13,732 bases of DNA from Candidatus Zixiibacteriota bacterium (GTDB lineage Bacteria; Zixibacteria; MSB-5A5; SM1-73). The position numbers and the translations under genes are program-made. The notes under the pieces were generated by a model that saw only the letters and a list, made by a program, of their open reading frames with translations, was not told where the DNA came from and did no database searches. Below are positions 6,572 through 13,664 of this stretch, piece after piece. The stretch spans positions 1 to 13,732 of the forward strand of contig JAGMBK010000040.1 of assembly GCA_023129805.1 (NCBI GenBank). Direction: 5' to 3'. Numbering within the stretch: the stretch's first letter is position 1; every line of letters begins with the position of its first letter.

Positions 6572-7163
6572 ATAGAAAACCTTTCTGAATGAGTTCTTTG
6601 GCTTTAACAAATGCCTGCGCCCGATGGCTGATTCTGTTTTTCTCCTCCAAAGAGAGTTGAGCAAAGGTTTTGTTCAGGTGTGGCAGGTAGAAGATGGGAT
6701 CATAGCCAAATCCATTTTCCCCTCTTTCCTCCAACGTGATGAACCCTTTTACCTCACCTTTCACGGTTAGGATATGGTTCGGATCCTTTGCTAAAGCCAC
6801 CACACAGATGAATCTTGCCCCTCGCCTTTCCCAGGGGATATCTTCCATAAGGTGGAGCAATTTTCTGTTGTTGTCTTCAAAGCTACAATGCTCGCCGGCA
6901 AATCGGGAGGATAGTATTCCAGGCGCGCCATCTAAAGCATCCACCTCCAGTCCGGAATCGTCAGCTAACGAAGGTAACCGAGTGAATCTACTGATGGCTT
7001 TAGCTTTTATGATTGCGTTTTCTTCAAAGGTCTTTCCGGTCTCTTCCACTTTGGGAAAACCAGTGAAATCCTCCAGGGTCAGAATTTCCACCGAAAGGTC
7101 AGCCAAAATGTTTTTTATCTCTCTGATTTTGTGCTTATTGTTAGTTGCCAGAACGATTTTCAT
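6564..7163 (-). CDS. rdgB: XTP/dITP diphosphatase (non-canonical purine NTP pyrophosphatase)
   Basis: Hydrolyses dITP, ITP and XTP to the monophosphate and PPi, which keeps damaged purines out of nucleic acid. The 199 residues match the RdgB/HAM1 family. Motifs in order are LATNNKHKIREI (5-16), ETGKTFEENAIIKA with the metal-binding glutamates (41-54), LADDSGLEVDALDGAPG with Asp68 and Asp69, SSRFAG, ENGFGYDPIFYLP, and the C-terminal SHRAQAF. The ATG at 7163 begins the conserved MKIVLATNN. The Shine-Dalgarno is weak (AGGATT about 16 bases upstream). It follows murI after 114 bases and overlaps the HAD gene. In many bacteria rph lies between murI and rdgB. Here it is absent. Confidence 0.96.
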   Translation of the reverse strand: MKIVLATNNKHKIREIKNILADLSVEILTLEDFTGFPKVEETGKTFEENAIIKAKAISRFTRLPSLADDSGLEVDALDGAPGILSSRFAGEHCSFEDNNRKLLHLMEDIPWERRGARFICVVALAKDPNHILTVKGEVKGFITLEERGENGFGYDPIFYLPHLNKTFAQLSLEEKNRISHRAQAFVKAKELIQKGFLYA

Positions 7164-7241
7164 GATTTATTCAATCAGCAATCCTATTACGATTTCTGAT
7201 CAATAGTTCTTAGACTAAGCTCATTGGTCCAACTGTTCCAT

Positions 7242-7268
7242 CCGCTTAATCCGTTTAATCCGTTGACC
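7242..7268. repeat. ACGGATTAA repeat in the murI-rdgB spacer
   Basis: On the minus strand the spacer reads GGTCAACGGATT then AAACGGATT then AAGCGGAT, a nine-base period. The first twelve bases match the repeats at 4437-4459 exactly but in the opposite orientation. It belongs to the same dispersed family as the cluster near 4441. Confidence 0.6.
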
Positions 7269-7277
7269 GCCAATTTA

Positions 7278-8120
7278 TCAATATTTATCTATATCAATCC
7301 TTTTCACATCAGTTATCTTACCCTTTAAGAATCTTTCTCCCACCTCCACAAATCTATTCGGAACATCGGAAACGTAAAACTTTCGAAAGGATTTTCTGCC
7401 TGAGTTTCTACCAAGCCCATGATGTTTTAGGAGGCGTTTGACTTCTTTGGCGGTCTCTTCTGCTGAATCAATCAATTTCACCTTCTTTCCCATAATCCGG
7501 GAAATAACCTTTTTCAACAAAGGATAGTGGGTGCAACCCAAAACCAGGGTATCCACCTCTTTTTTGATCAAAGGATTAAGATATTCTAAAGCGATCAGGT
7601 AAGTGGCATCTTTGTTTATATAACCCTCTTCAGCTAACGAGACAAACAGAGGGCAGGGAATGGAGTAGACTTTGAATTGGGGAGCTTGTTTGTGAATTGC
7701 CCTCTGGTAAGCTTTGGAGTAAATTGTTCCCACAGTTCCGATCACTCCGATTCGTCCATTTCTGGTTGCGTTAACTGCAGCAGTTGCGCCTGGCTCGACT
7801 ACGCCAACCAGCGGAACATCATAGTTTTTTCGCAACGCTCCTAAAGCAAAAGCGGAGGCGGTATTACATGCGACCACAATGAACTTGACCTTCTGGCGGA
7901 GAAGAAAGTTCACATTCTGAAAGGAGAATTCTTTGACGATCCCCTTTGATCTGGGTCCATAAGGATATCTACCGGTATCACCGAAATAGATGACGTTTTC
8001 CTCGGGCAGAAGCAAAAAGATCTTCTTGGCCACGGTCAATCCGCCTACGCCTGAATCAAAGATGCCGATGGGATTTGAATTTTCTTTTGGTTTCACTGAA
8101 CTTTTACCCGAAGGTGGCAT
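7278..8120 (-). CDS. murI: Glutamate racemase
   Basis: Converts L-glutamate to D-glutamate for peptidoglycan stem peptides in the cytoplasm. Conserved blocks are IGIFDSGVGGLTV (18-30, with Asp22), YFGDTGRYPYG, VVACNTASA with catalytic Cys85, VVEPGA, and LGCTHYPLL with catalytic Cys196. From the ATG at 8120 the protein is 280 residues, close to the family norm of about 265-280. The frame is open further up to 8237 and another ATG occurs at 8180. I preferred 8120 because the extra residues are not conserved in the family. However, no start has a convincing Shine-Dalgarno, so the N-terminus is uncertain. It lies downstream of the amidase, and together they link precursor synthesis with wall remodelling. 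Confidence 0.93.
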   Translation of the reverse strand: MPPSGKSSVKPKENSNPIGIFDSGVGGLTVAKKIFLLLPEENVIYFGDTGRYPYGPRSKGIVKEFSFQNVNFLLRQKVKFIVVACNTASAFALGALRKNYDVPLVGVVEPGATAAVNATRNGRIGVIGTVGTIYSKAYQRAIHKQAPQFKVYSIPCPLFVSLAEEGYINKDATYLIALEYLNPLIKKEVDTLVLGCTHYPLLKKVISRIMGKKVKLIDSAEETAKEVKRLLKHHGLGRNSGRKSFRKFYVSDVPNRFVEVGERFLKGKITDVKRIDIDKY

Positions 8121-8237
8121 GATTAAATTCCGATGGATCTTTTTCAAAATAGTTGCTTTTGTGTCGTTGGTAGGAGTCATAGGGTTTGTATCAAAAAGCG
8201 AAACCGTCACTGTTTTTTTACCTCTCCCCCTCCCCAT

Positions 8238-8274
8238 CCTTCGACAAGCTCAGGACGGTGAGCGAAGTCGAACC
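8238..8274. repeat. Palindromic repeat, CCTTCGACAAGCTCAGGAC form
   Basis: TTCGAC at 8240-8245 pairs with GTCGAA at 8267-8272. The inner GCTCA and TGAGC also pair, around GGACGG. It lies in the amidase-murI spacer. It is the second member of the CCTTCGAC...CTCAGGAC family, also seen at 893-920 and, more loosely, inside the MITE-like element. Confidence 0.75.
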
Positions 8275-8385
8275 GTAAAATGGAGAGAGGGAACAAAGGG
8301 GGTGAGGTTTTCAAAAGGTCAACTTTGTCAAGTTCTTGAGATTTTTATCAAAAATTTCATCCACTAAAGTGAATAAGACCAGTCT

Positions 8386-9894
8386 TTATTTTGCCGACTC
8401 ATATTTCTTTTTAAACTCTTTTATACTCTGGCATAAAGCTTGGGCGATCTTTTGTCGAAATGTGCCTTTCTTTAGCAAAGCCTCCTCTCTTTTATTGGAG
8501 ATAAAGGCAGTCTCAACTAAAACCGCCGGCATATATGCTTTGTTTAGCACCACAAATCCCGCCTGACTTACTCCTCGGCTGGGGATAGATAGTTTCTTTT
8601 TCATTTGTTTCTGAATTATGGTGGCAAGATATGAAGACTCCTTAAGATATTCACTCTGCACCAGGTCCATCAGAATAAAGTCCAGATCATCCAGGTTCTG
8701 ACTTGATTCCTCTGGGTGTTCAAATCGTATAGAAGAATTTTCCAAAGCAGCTACAGCACGGGCTTCGTCACTTTTAGCAGAAGCTAAAAAGAAAGTCTGG
8801 CATCCCCGGACAGATCTTTTTTTGAAAGCGTTGGTGTGGATACTTATGAAAAGGTCAGCGCCGTTTCGATTGGCAATTTGGGTTCTTTCCTCTAAAGGAA
8901 CCAGCACGTCCGTCTCTCTGGTTAGAATGACTCTTAACCCTTTTTCTTTTTTCAAAAGGTTCCGTAATCTTTTGGCGATGTCTAAGGTTACCTCTTTTTC
9001 CATCAGTCCAGCTTTTCCTACCGCCCCTGAGTCCTGTCCACCATGACCGGGATCTATTACAATCACATCAATTAACTCATCTGTTAGCCTTTCGTTTTCA
9101 CCGAAGATATGGCTTAAAGGGAGCTTGGTTGTGTCGTTAGATGAAGGTGTATGGATAAGGGAGATTTGAATTCGAAAAGGATTAGTTTTCAAATTGTGGG
9201 TGAAATTGACAAAAGGTTTTCTTAGTCTCAATGAGAGCTGGGCAGAATTCTCAAACTGATAAGCTTTGATCCACCTCAAAAACTTGGGGGTTTTCTTCTT
9301 ATTGAAATATAAGGTATCCAGTCTTCCCTGATAAAAATTAATATTCAAGCCCCGGTTTTGATCGGCGAATATCTCGTATTCAACCGGCTGGCTTATGAAT
9401 ATCTCAACAAGAATTCCGTTTACCTTTTCTGTGACATCCAAATCTATGATATTAAATTGAGCTCCAGTGGGCCTCTCTGATGGAACAAATCCTAGCGTAT
9501 ATGCCAGCGGGAAATCTTTAATACGATGCCATATCTTTTGAAAACTTTTCAACGGAATATACAATGTGCCATCTTTAGGTTTTACATCATAGCTCAGATT
9601 GTAAACCTCGGAATCATACAGCATATAGGGAGAAAACCAGGTAAACACCATCTGGCGGTCATCAAGCTCAAGCACCACCTTTCTGAGCAGTGTGTGCCAG
9701 TAGACTTCGGCGTTCAGAATGGAAGACAGCTCATTTGCCGAAATGTACTCAAGGCCGTTTATCTGTGTGGTCTTGACGTAATGAGCCTTGCCATCCTCGG
9801 TTACAAAGACAGAAGAAGAGGCAGAACTGGAAAGGACTAAAAGCAAGCCCAACAAGAAAATGCAAACTATGGGAACACTATATTGGTTTTTCAT
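8386..9894 (-). CDS. Exported N-acetylmuramoyl-L-alanine amidase (Amidase_3, AmiC-like)
   Basis: Cleaves the bond between N-acetylmuramic acid and the stem peptide, acting in the periplasm in cell separation or wall turnover. An N-terminal hydrophobic signal segment (residues 8-27) is followed by a stalk-like domain resembling the copper amine oxidase N-terminal fold (about 29-125, with GTLYIPLKSF). Next comes a beta-rich AMIN-like region (about 150-250), which in related amidases targets peptidoglycan or the septum. The catalytic domain spans about 275-497. Zinc ligands are His284 (DPGHGG), Glu299 (GLMEKE) and His353 (SIHTNA), and the catalytic Glu461 is in VLVETAFISN. All are intact. The 502-residue length fits multi-domain amidases. 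The ATG at 9894 begins the signal peptide, although its ribosome site is poor. It lies between smpB and murI. Confidence 0.93.
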   Translation of the reverse strand: MKNQYSVPIVCIFLLGLLLVLSSSASSSVFVTEDGKAHYVKTTQINGLEYISANELSSILNAEVYWHTLLRKVVLELDDRQMVFTWFSPYMLYDSEVYNLSYDVKPKDGTLYIPLKSFQKIWHRIKDFPLAYTLGFVPSERPTGAQFNIIDLDVTEKVNGILVEIFISQPVEYEIFADQNRGLNINFYQGRLDTLYFNKKKTPKFLRWIKAYQFENSAQLSLRLRKPFVNFTHNLKTNPFRIQISLIHTPSSNDTTKLPLSHIFGENERLTDELIDVIVIDPGHGGQDSGAVGKAGLMEKEVTLDIAKRLRNLLKKEKGLRVILTRETDVLVPLEERTQIANRNGADLFISIHTNAFKKRSVRGCQTFFLASAKSDEARAVAALENSSIRFEHPEESSQNLDDLDFILMDLVQSEYLKESSYLATIIQKQMKKKLSIPSRGVSQAGFVVLNKAYMPAVLVETAFISNKREEALLKKGTFRQKIAQALCQSIKEFKKKYESAK

Positions 9895-9916
9895 AACTCA
9901 ACGGTTAGCCCTCAGG

Positions 9917-9933
9917 ATCCTGGTTCCAGGGAT
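9917..9933. repeat. Small hairpin in the smpB-amidase spacer
   Basis: ATCCTGG pairs with CCAGGGAT around TT, with one bulged G. It is not followed by a T-run. The flanking CTGGACGCTGAATGGG weakly resembles CTGGACGGATTGAATGG at 4515-4531, so this may be a decayed member of the ACGGATT repeat neighbourhood. Confidence 0.35.
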
Positions 9934-9978
9934 GTGTGTCTAACTGGACGCTGAATGGGATTGGATAAAGACAAGGAT

Positions 9979-10449
9979 TCAACGCTGACGTTCTTTCAAT
10001 GCCCGACGTAATTCCCTTTGAACTTCCCTGTCCTTTATAGTTTTTCTTTTATCAAAAAGTTTTTTTCCAATTGCCAGTGCCAGTTCCACCTTAGCCACCT
10101 TGCCCTTAAAGTAAACCTTTAAGGGAACCAGAGTGAATCCCCTTTCTGTGGTTTTGCCCACCAGCCTCTTTATTTCCACTCTATGCATGAGAAGTTTTCT
10201 TGTGCGAGTGGGGTCGTGGTTGAATCGGCTTGCCTGATCGTAAGCGCTGATGTGCATATTATGAAGAAAGATCTCTTCCTTTTCGACTGTGGCATAGCTG
10301 TCTTTAAAGTTTACCTTGCTCTGCCGCAGAGACTTAACTTCAGTGCCAACCAGCGCAATTCCCGCCTCGTAAGTATCAACGATGTGGTAAAGATGGTGCG
10401 CTTTTCGGTTGGTGGCGACCACCCGGATTTGTTCTTTGTCTTTTTGCAT
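9979..10449 (-). CDS. smpB: SsrA-binding protein SmpB (trans-translation)
   Basis: Binds tmRNA and brings it to stalled ribosomes for trans-translation. The 156 residues fit the family. Conserved blocks are VATNRKAHHLYHI (11-23), YEAGIALVGTEVKSLR (28-43), FKDSYA, the IFLHNMHISAYDQ strand, the RKLLMHRVEI segment, and the basic C-terminal helix ending RELRRALKERQR, which in SmpB enters the decoding centre. The ATG at 10449 is the only start that keeps the conserved N-terminus. AAGGG abuts the ATG directly, too close to act as a normal Shine-Dalgarno. The predicted promoter puts the transcription start within a few bases of the ATG, so the message may be leaderless. It is the first of the minus-strand run and divergent from tRNA-Leu. 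The ssrA gene itself is not in the window. Confidence 0.96.
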   Translation of the reverse strand: MQKDKEQIRVVATNRKAHHLYHIVDTYEAGIALVGTEVKSLRQSKVNFKDSYATVEKEEIFLHNMHISAYDQASRFNHDPTRTRKLLMHRVEIKRLVGKTTERGFTLVPLKVYFKGKVAKVELALAIGKKLFDKRKTIKDREVQRELRRALKERQR

Positions 10450-10457
10450 CCCTTACG

Positions 10458-10486
10458 AATATATTACGGGTGAGTTCATCCTGCAA
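10458..10486 (-). promoter_or_regulatory. Predicted promoter of smpB
   Basis: On the minus strand there is TTGCAG (10486-10481), a 17-base spacer, and TATATT (10463-10458). The -10 ends nine bases before the ATG, so transcription would start at or just before the start codon. Confidence 0.55.
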
Positions 10487-10505
10487 GAGAAATTTAAAAT
10501 AATGC

Positions 10506-10534
10506 TTGTCGATAAAAAGACAAGAGATTATATT
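10506..10534 (+). promoter_or_regulatory. Predicted promoter of tRNA-Leu
   Basis: TTGTCG (10506-10511), a 17-base spacer, and TATATT (10529-10534). The transcription start would fall near 10541, immediately before the tRNA 5' end at 10543. CTTGTC and GACAAG (10505-10510, 10519-10524) form an inverted repeat across the -35. Confidence 0.6.
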
Positions 10535-10542
10535 AAGTAAAA

Positions 10543-10625
10543 GCCGAAGTGGTGAAACTGGCAGACACGCTGTGTTCAGGGCGCAGTGCCCATTGGGCAT
10601 GTGGGTTCGAATCCCACCTTCGGCA
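10543..10625 (+). tRNA. tRNA-Leu (anticodon CAG)
   Basis: Cloverleaf folded by eye. The acceptor stem GCCGAAG pairs with CTTCGGC, with discriminator A. The D arm is GTG-loop-CAC with the AAACTGGCAGA loop. The anticodon stem CTGTG pairs with CGCAG around the loop TTCAGGG, giving anticodon CAG for leucine codon CUG. The long class II variable arm TGCCC-ATT-GGGCA is typical of tRNA-Leu. The T arm is GTGGG-TTCGAAT-CCCAC. The CCA end is not encoded. Seven Ts follow directly and may help end transcription. A small plus-strand reading frame starting inside the tRNA is an artefact. Confidence 0.96.
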
Positions 10626-10787
10626 TTTTTTTATCTCTGAGTGCTCCTTAATTATATTCCGTCTTTTTCATCCTCCATTGCTTCTTGCGAATAATATGAA
10701 AAGCCCGAAAGCGGGCAGAGTTGAAGGGACTGTTGAAAAAGTGCCTTACACGCTTTAATCCGTGAGAAGATTACCGTAGGGATCCCG

Positions 10788-10804
10788 CCCCGCCTTTGGC
10801 GGGG
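10788..10804. repeat. GC-rich hairpin inside the MITE-like element
   Basis: CCCCGCC pairs perfectly with GGCGGGG around TTT. The stem core matches the hairpin at 3684-3700, with TTT instead of ATT in the loop, which suggests that both derive from one palindrome family. Confidence 0.7.
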
Positions 10805-10877
10805 GATGGCTGTCCGCATTAGAGTCAGGACAGGGATTCATCCTGCCCTTCGGTCCTGAGACCTCAGGGTCGAAGGA

Positions 10878-10947
10878 AAGGATTCATCCTGAAGGATTCA
10901 TCCTGAAGGATTCATCCTGAAGGATTCATCCTGAAGGACAAGTCCTG
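10878..10947. repeat. Five tandem 14-base units, each a small palindrome
   Basis: Four identical units AAGGATTCATCCTG (10878, 10892, 10906 and 10920) are followed by a variant AAGGACAAGTCCTG (10934-10947). Each unit can form AGGAT-TC-ATCCT. In the variant both stem partners change together (AGGAC-AA-GTCCT), which keeps the pairing. The array lies inside the MITE-like element. Confidence 0.9.
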
Positions 10948-10993
10948 TCCCTGCATAAAAACTTCTCCATAAAATGGCTTTTTCAACACGCCC

Positions 10994-11258
10994 TGAAGCT
11001 TTGCTCCTACATGTGTATGAGAAAAGTACGGTCAAATTTTTTCCAACCCACATGAAGAAAATATTAAAGAAAGAAATTAAAACCTTTCATGGTTAAGAAA
11101 TAGCATAAGATTATGTGAGGAGCAAAACATTTTGGTTGCAAAAATATGTTTTTAGGCTATATTATCTTATGAGCGTTGTATTAATATTACAGAACTACAA
11201 GATCGATAACTTTCGTGAATAACTTGCCACTCTCAATTTTTTCAGAAAGGAGAATGAA
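10994..11258. other. Non-coding spacer before the C25 peptidase gene
   Basis: AT-rich, with no reading frame of note. Apart from the predicted promoter at 11136-11163 and the ribosome site AAGGAG at 11247-11252, I see nothing in it. Likewise 10626-10725, on the other side of the MITE-like element, holds only a small hairpin GCCCG-AAAG-CGGGC at 10703-10716. Confidence 0.6.
11136..11163 (+). promoter_or_regulatory. Predicted promoter of the C25 peptidase gene
   Basis: TTGCAA (11136-11141), a 16-base spacer, and TATATT (11158-11163). Both hexamers are the same as in the predicted gap promoter. The leader would be about 90 bases. Confidence 0.45.
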
Positions 11259-13664
11259 ATGAAAAAAGGTGATATGTTTTATCTTGTTTTTCTTTTCATT
11301 TTATTTACCGCCATAAATTCTTTTGCCGCTGATGATTGGATTTCTTTTCAGTCAGGGAGCGTGGAGAGTTATCCGGAGGTTACAATCCTGTCATCAACTG
11401 CCGAGGAGTTGCTTCTCCAGATCAGCTTTCCGGGCATGAACGTAGGGGAAATTACAAAGCAGGGAGCCGTTTATCAGGCTTTGTCCATGCCTGGTGGGGG
11501 ACGTACCTATAACATCGGATGGGCTGAGCTTCCTACCTGGTCACGATTTGTGGCAGTGCCTCAGGGAGCAACCCCCGAGGTGGAGGTTGTTCAATACACC
11601 TCCCACACTCTTTCCAGCTACAATGTATATCCGGTGCAGGAACTGCCGGTTGATAAGAAGGGTGCGCCCCAGCCGGAGTTTGTCAAAGATGCGGAATTCT
11701 ATGGCAAAGATGAATTCTATCCGGATAGGTTAGCTTTCGTGGAAGAGCCCAAGATCATCCGTGGTTGCCTGCTCTCATCACTTGTTCTTTTTCCGGTTCT
11801 GTATAATCCCGTCAGAGGGGAACTGAAGGTTGTCTCAGAGATAAAGGTCAGAGTGAGTTTTGGCGGGGGAGATGGCGTCTTCATTGATCCTCGATACAGA
11901 TCCCCACATTTTGAGAACCTTTTTCAAAACCTTCTTTTGAATTATTCTGTTTTGGGACCACCTCCGAGGATAGGCGGAAAGAACAGTACCGGGTGTGATT
12001 TTCTGATCATCACTCATCCTAACTTTCAAGCTTGGGCAGAGTCCTTAGCTTTTTGGAAGAATCTGAGTGGAATCTCCACCTGGGTGAGAAATACTACCGA
12101 AACCGGCTCTGATACCGGCTCTATCAGAGCCTACATTCAAAACGCCTACGACACTTGGCTGCCACCACCATCATTTCTTCTTCTCATCGGAGATGCTGAA
12201 TTTATCCCGTTGTTTTATCGCAGCACTCATCCTTACGACTATTTAAAAACCGGCACCGATTTGTACTATACCACCTTAGATGGATCAGATTTCTTTCCCG
12301 ACCTGTTTCCTGGCCGAATCTCGGTAGACAATGCAACAGAGGCGGGGGCGGTGATAGGAAAAATCCTCCAGTATGAACGATCGCCCATTTCCAGTCCCGA
12401 AACGTTTTACAACAACGCTCTGATAGCTGGCTTTTTTCAGGACCGTGACTATGACGGTTATGCGGATAGGTTTTTCTTGCAAACCAGCGAGACAGTGAGA
12501 ACCTTTTTGATCATCCAGCAGGGGAAGAGTGCGGAAAGATGCTACACCAAAACAGAAGGATGTAACCCGCATTACTATTATTATGGTGATCCGCTCCCTC
12601 CGGGCTTGGTTTGGACGGGCAATGCTACCCAGATTAACAATGCGATAAATAATGGGGTTTTCCTGGTGAATCATCGGGATCATGGTGGCGTTGATGGATG
12701 GGGAGATCCAGACTACCATGTGTCGGATGTTAACTCGCTTGCCAACGGAGATAAGTTGCCGGTTGTACTCAGCATAAACTGCGAAACAGGGCATTTTGAT
12801 AATGAGACCGATGAACCAGATCATGAAACCCCGGCCTCAGCCGTTTACTTCTGTGAAGCGTTCTTGAGAAAAACCAATGGGGGAGCTGTAGGGATTTTCG
12901 GACATACCCGAGTTAGCTGGAGTGGTCTTAATGATGAGCTGTGTAAAGGTTTTTATGATGCTATCTGGACCAACTTCGATCCCAGCTATCCCGGCGGTGG
13001 CTCCACGCATCCTATTTATAATCCAATGTACCACATGGGAGTGATGCTCAACTTTGGAAAATTCTGGATGTATGACAAGTATTATCTTACTGGCGGAGAC
13101 GGTTACCCCTGGGGATCGGGTCTGGAGACGACCAAGAGCACCTTTGAGATGGGGACCTGGTTCGGCGATCCCACCATGCAGATCTGGACAGAATATCCTG
13201 AGACACTTAACGTCTCTCATCCAGATAGCATTTTGCTTGGCGCTTATGCTTGTTCCCTTGCAGTCACCTCTGGCGGCGTTCCAGAAGAGAGTGTGTTAGT
13301 TTGCCTGATGAATGAAGAGATTTATCAGATCGGCTATACAAATGCTTCAGGGGAGGTTGTCTTTTCCTGCACAACCACCGTCGAAGGGAGTCTGCACGTC
13401 ACAGCAACAAAACATAACTTCAGACCCTATCAAGGATCCATAATGGTGGTGGAAGTACCTTTCATGTGTGGAGATGCCAACGGAGATAGTTTGATTGATT
13501 TAGCCGATGTCATCTTTCTGATAAACTACTTATTTCGGGGTGACTCCGCACCGTTTCCCTATGAGGCTGGCGATGTCACTTGCGATGGATGGATTGATCT
13601 GGCGGATGTGGTATTCTTGATTAACTATCTTTTTAAGGGAGGTCCTGCCCCTAACTGTCCGTAG
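11259..13664 (+). CDS. Secreted C25-family (gingipain-like) cysteine peptidase with C-terminal dockerin-type repeats
   Basis: Predicted exported cysteine protease of 801 residues. A signal peptide (about 1-23, ending SFA) precedes a propeptide-like region (about 24-245). The peptidase C25 domain begins near CDFLIITHPNF (246) and runs to about 640, ending near FGDPTMQIW. The likely catalytic dyad is His475 (NHRDHGG) and Cys508 (LSINCETGHF). Their 33-residue spacing equals that of His211 and Cys244 in gingipain RgpB. A beta-sandwich (Ig-like) segment follows at about 655-735. Residues 737-801 are two dockerin-type Ca-binding repeats, with loop residues D739-N741-D743-D750 and D772-T774-D776-D783, each followed by LADV-FLINYLF. 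There is no visible Bacteroidetes type IX sorting domain. The ATG at 11259 has AAGGAG six bases upstream. Substrate and P1 specificity are unknown. Confidence 0.88.
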   Translation: MKKGDMFYLVFLFILFTAINSFAADDWISFQSGSVESYPEVTILSSTAEELLLQISFPGMNVGEITKQGAVYQALSMPGGGRTYNIGWAELPTWSRFVAVPQGATPEVEVVQYTSHTLSSYNVYPVQELPVDKKGAPQPEFVKDAEFYGKDEFYPDRLAFVEEPKIIRGCLLSSLVLFPVLYNPVRGELKVVSEIKVRVSFGGGDGVFIDPRYRSPHFENLFQNLLLNYSVLGPPPRIGGKNSTGCDFLIITHPNFQAWAESLAFWKNLSGISTWVRNTTETGSDTGSIRAYIQNAYDTWLPPPSFLLLIGDAEFIPLFYRSTHPYDYLKTGTDLYYTTLDGSDFFPDLFPGRISVDNATEAGAVIGKILQYERSPISSPETFYNNALIAGFFQDRDYDGYADRFFLQTSETVRTFLIIQQGKSAERCYTKTEGCNPHYYYYGDPLPPGLVWTGNATQINNAINNGVFLVNHRDHGGVDGWGDPDYHVSDVNSLANGDKLPVVLSINCETGHFDNETDEPDHETPASAVYFCEAFLRKTNGGAVGIFGHTRVSWSGLNDELCKGFYDAIWTNFDPSYPGGGSTHPIYNPMYHMGVMLNFGKFWMYDKYYLTGGDGYPWGSGLETTKSTFEMGTWFGDPTMQIWTEYPETLNVSHPDSILLGAYACSLAVTSGGVPEESVLVCLMNEEIYQIGYTNASGEVVFSCTTTVEGSLHVTATKHNFRPYQGSIMVVEVPFMCGDANGDSLIDLADVIFLINYLFRGDSAPFPYEAGDVTCDGWIDLADVVFLINYLFKGGPAPNCP

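Larger units (their letters stand above)
10726..10993. mobile_element. MITE-like element, 268 bp, with terminal inverted repeats and target duplication
   Basis: The left end GGGACTGTTGAAAAAG (10726-10741) and the reverse complement of the right end, GGGCGTGTTGAAAAAG (10993-10978), match at 14 of 16 positions, including a perfect 11-base inner part. TGAA flanks both sides (10722-10725 and 10994-10997), as expected for a 4-bp target-site duplication. The TSD is perhaps five bases, because a G is shared. The interior has no plausible transposase reading frame. It holds a GC-rich hairpin, a nested CAGGAC/GTCCTG hairpin and a 14-base tandem array. This fits a non-autonomous transposable element moved by a transposase encoded elsewhere. 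The parent family is not assigned. Confidence 0.7.

Noticed and set aside
6572..6664. Upstream extension of the HAD hydrolase to 6664
   Set aside because: The added 31 residues lie wholly inside rdgB in another frame and precede a well-placed ATG right before motif I. The eight-base stop-start overlap is the typical coupled arrangement.
10549..10758. Small plus-strand reading frame starting MVKLADTL
   Set aside because: It begins within tRNA-Leu. The MVKLADTL start is the common false translation of tRNA acceptor and D-arm sequence.
10878..10947. Possible CRISPR array
   Set aside because: The 14-base units are directly abutting with no spacers, so this is a simple tandem repeat. No cas genes are nearby.
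12285..13220. Minus-strand reading frames of 179 and 127 codons
   Set aside because: Antisense shadows of the C25 peptidase gene, whose catalytic motifs and frame are clear.
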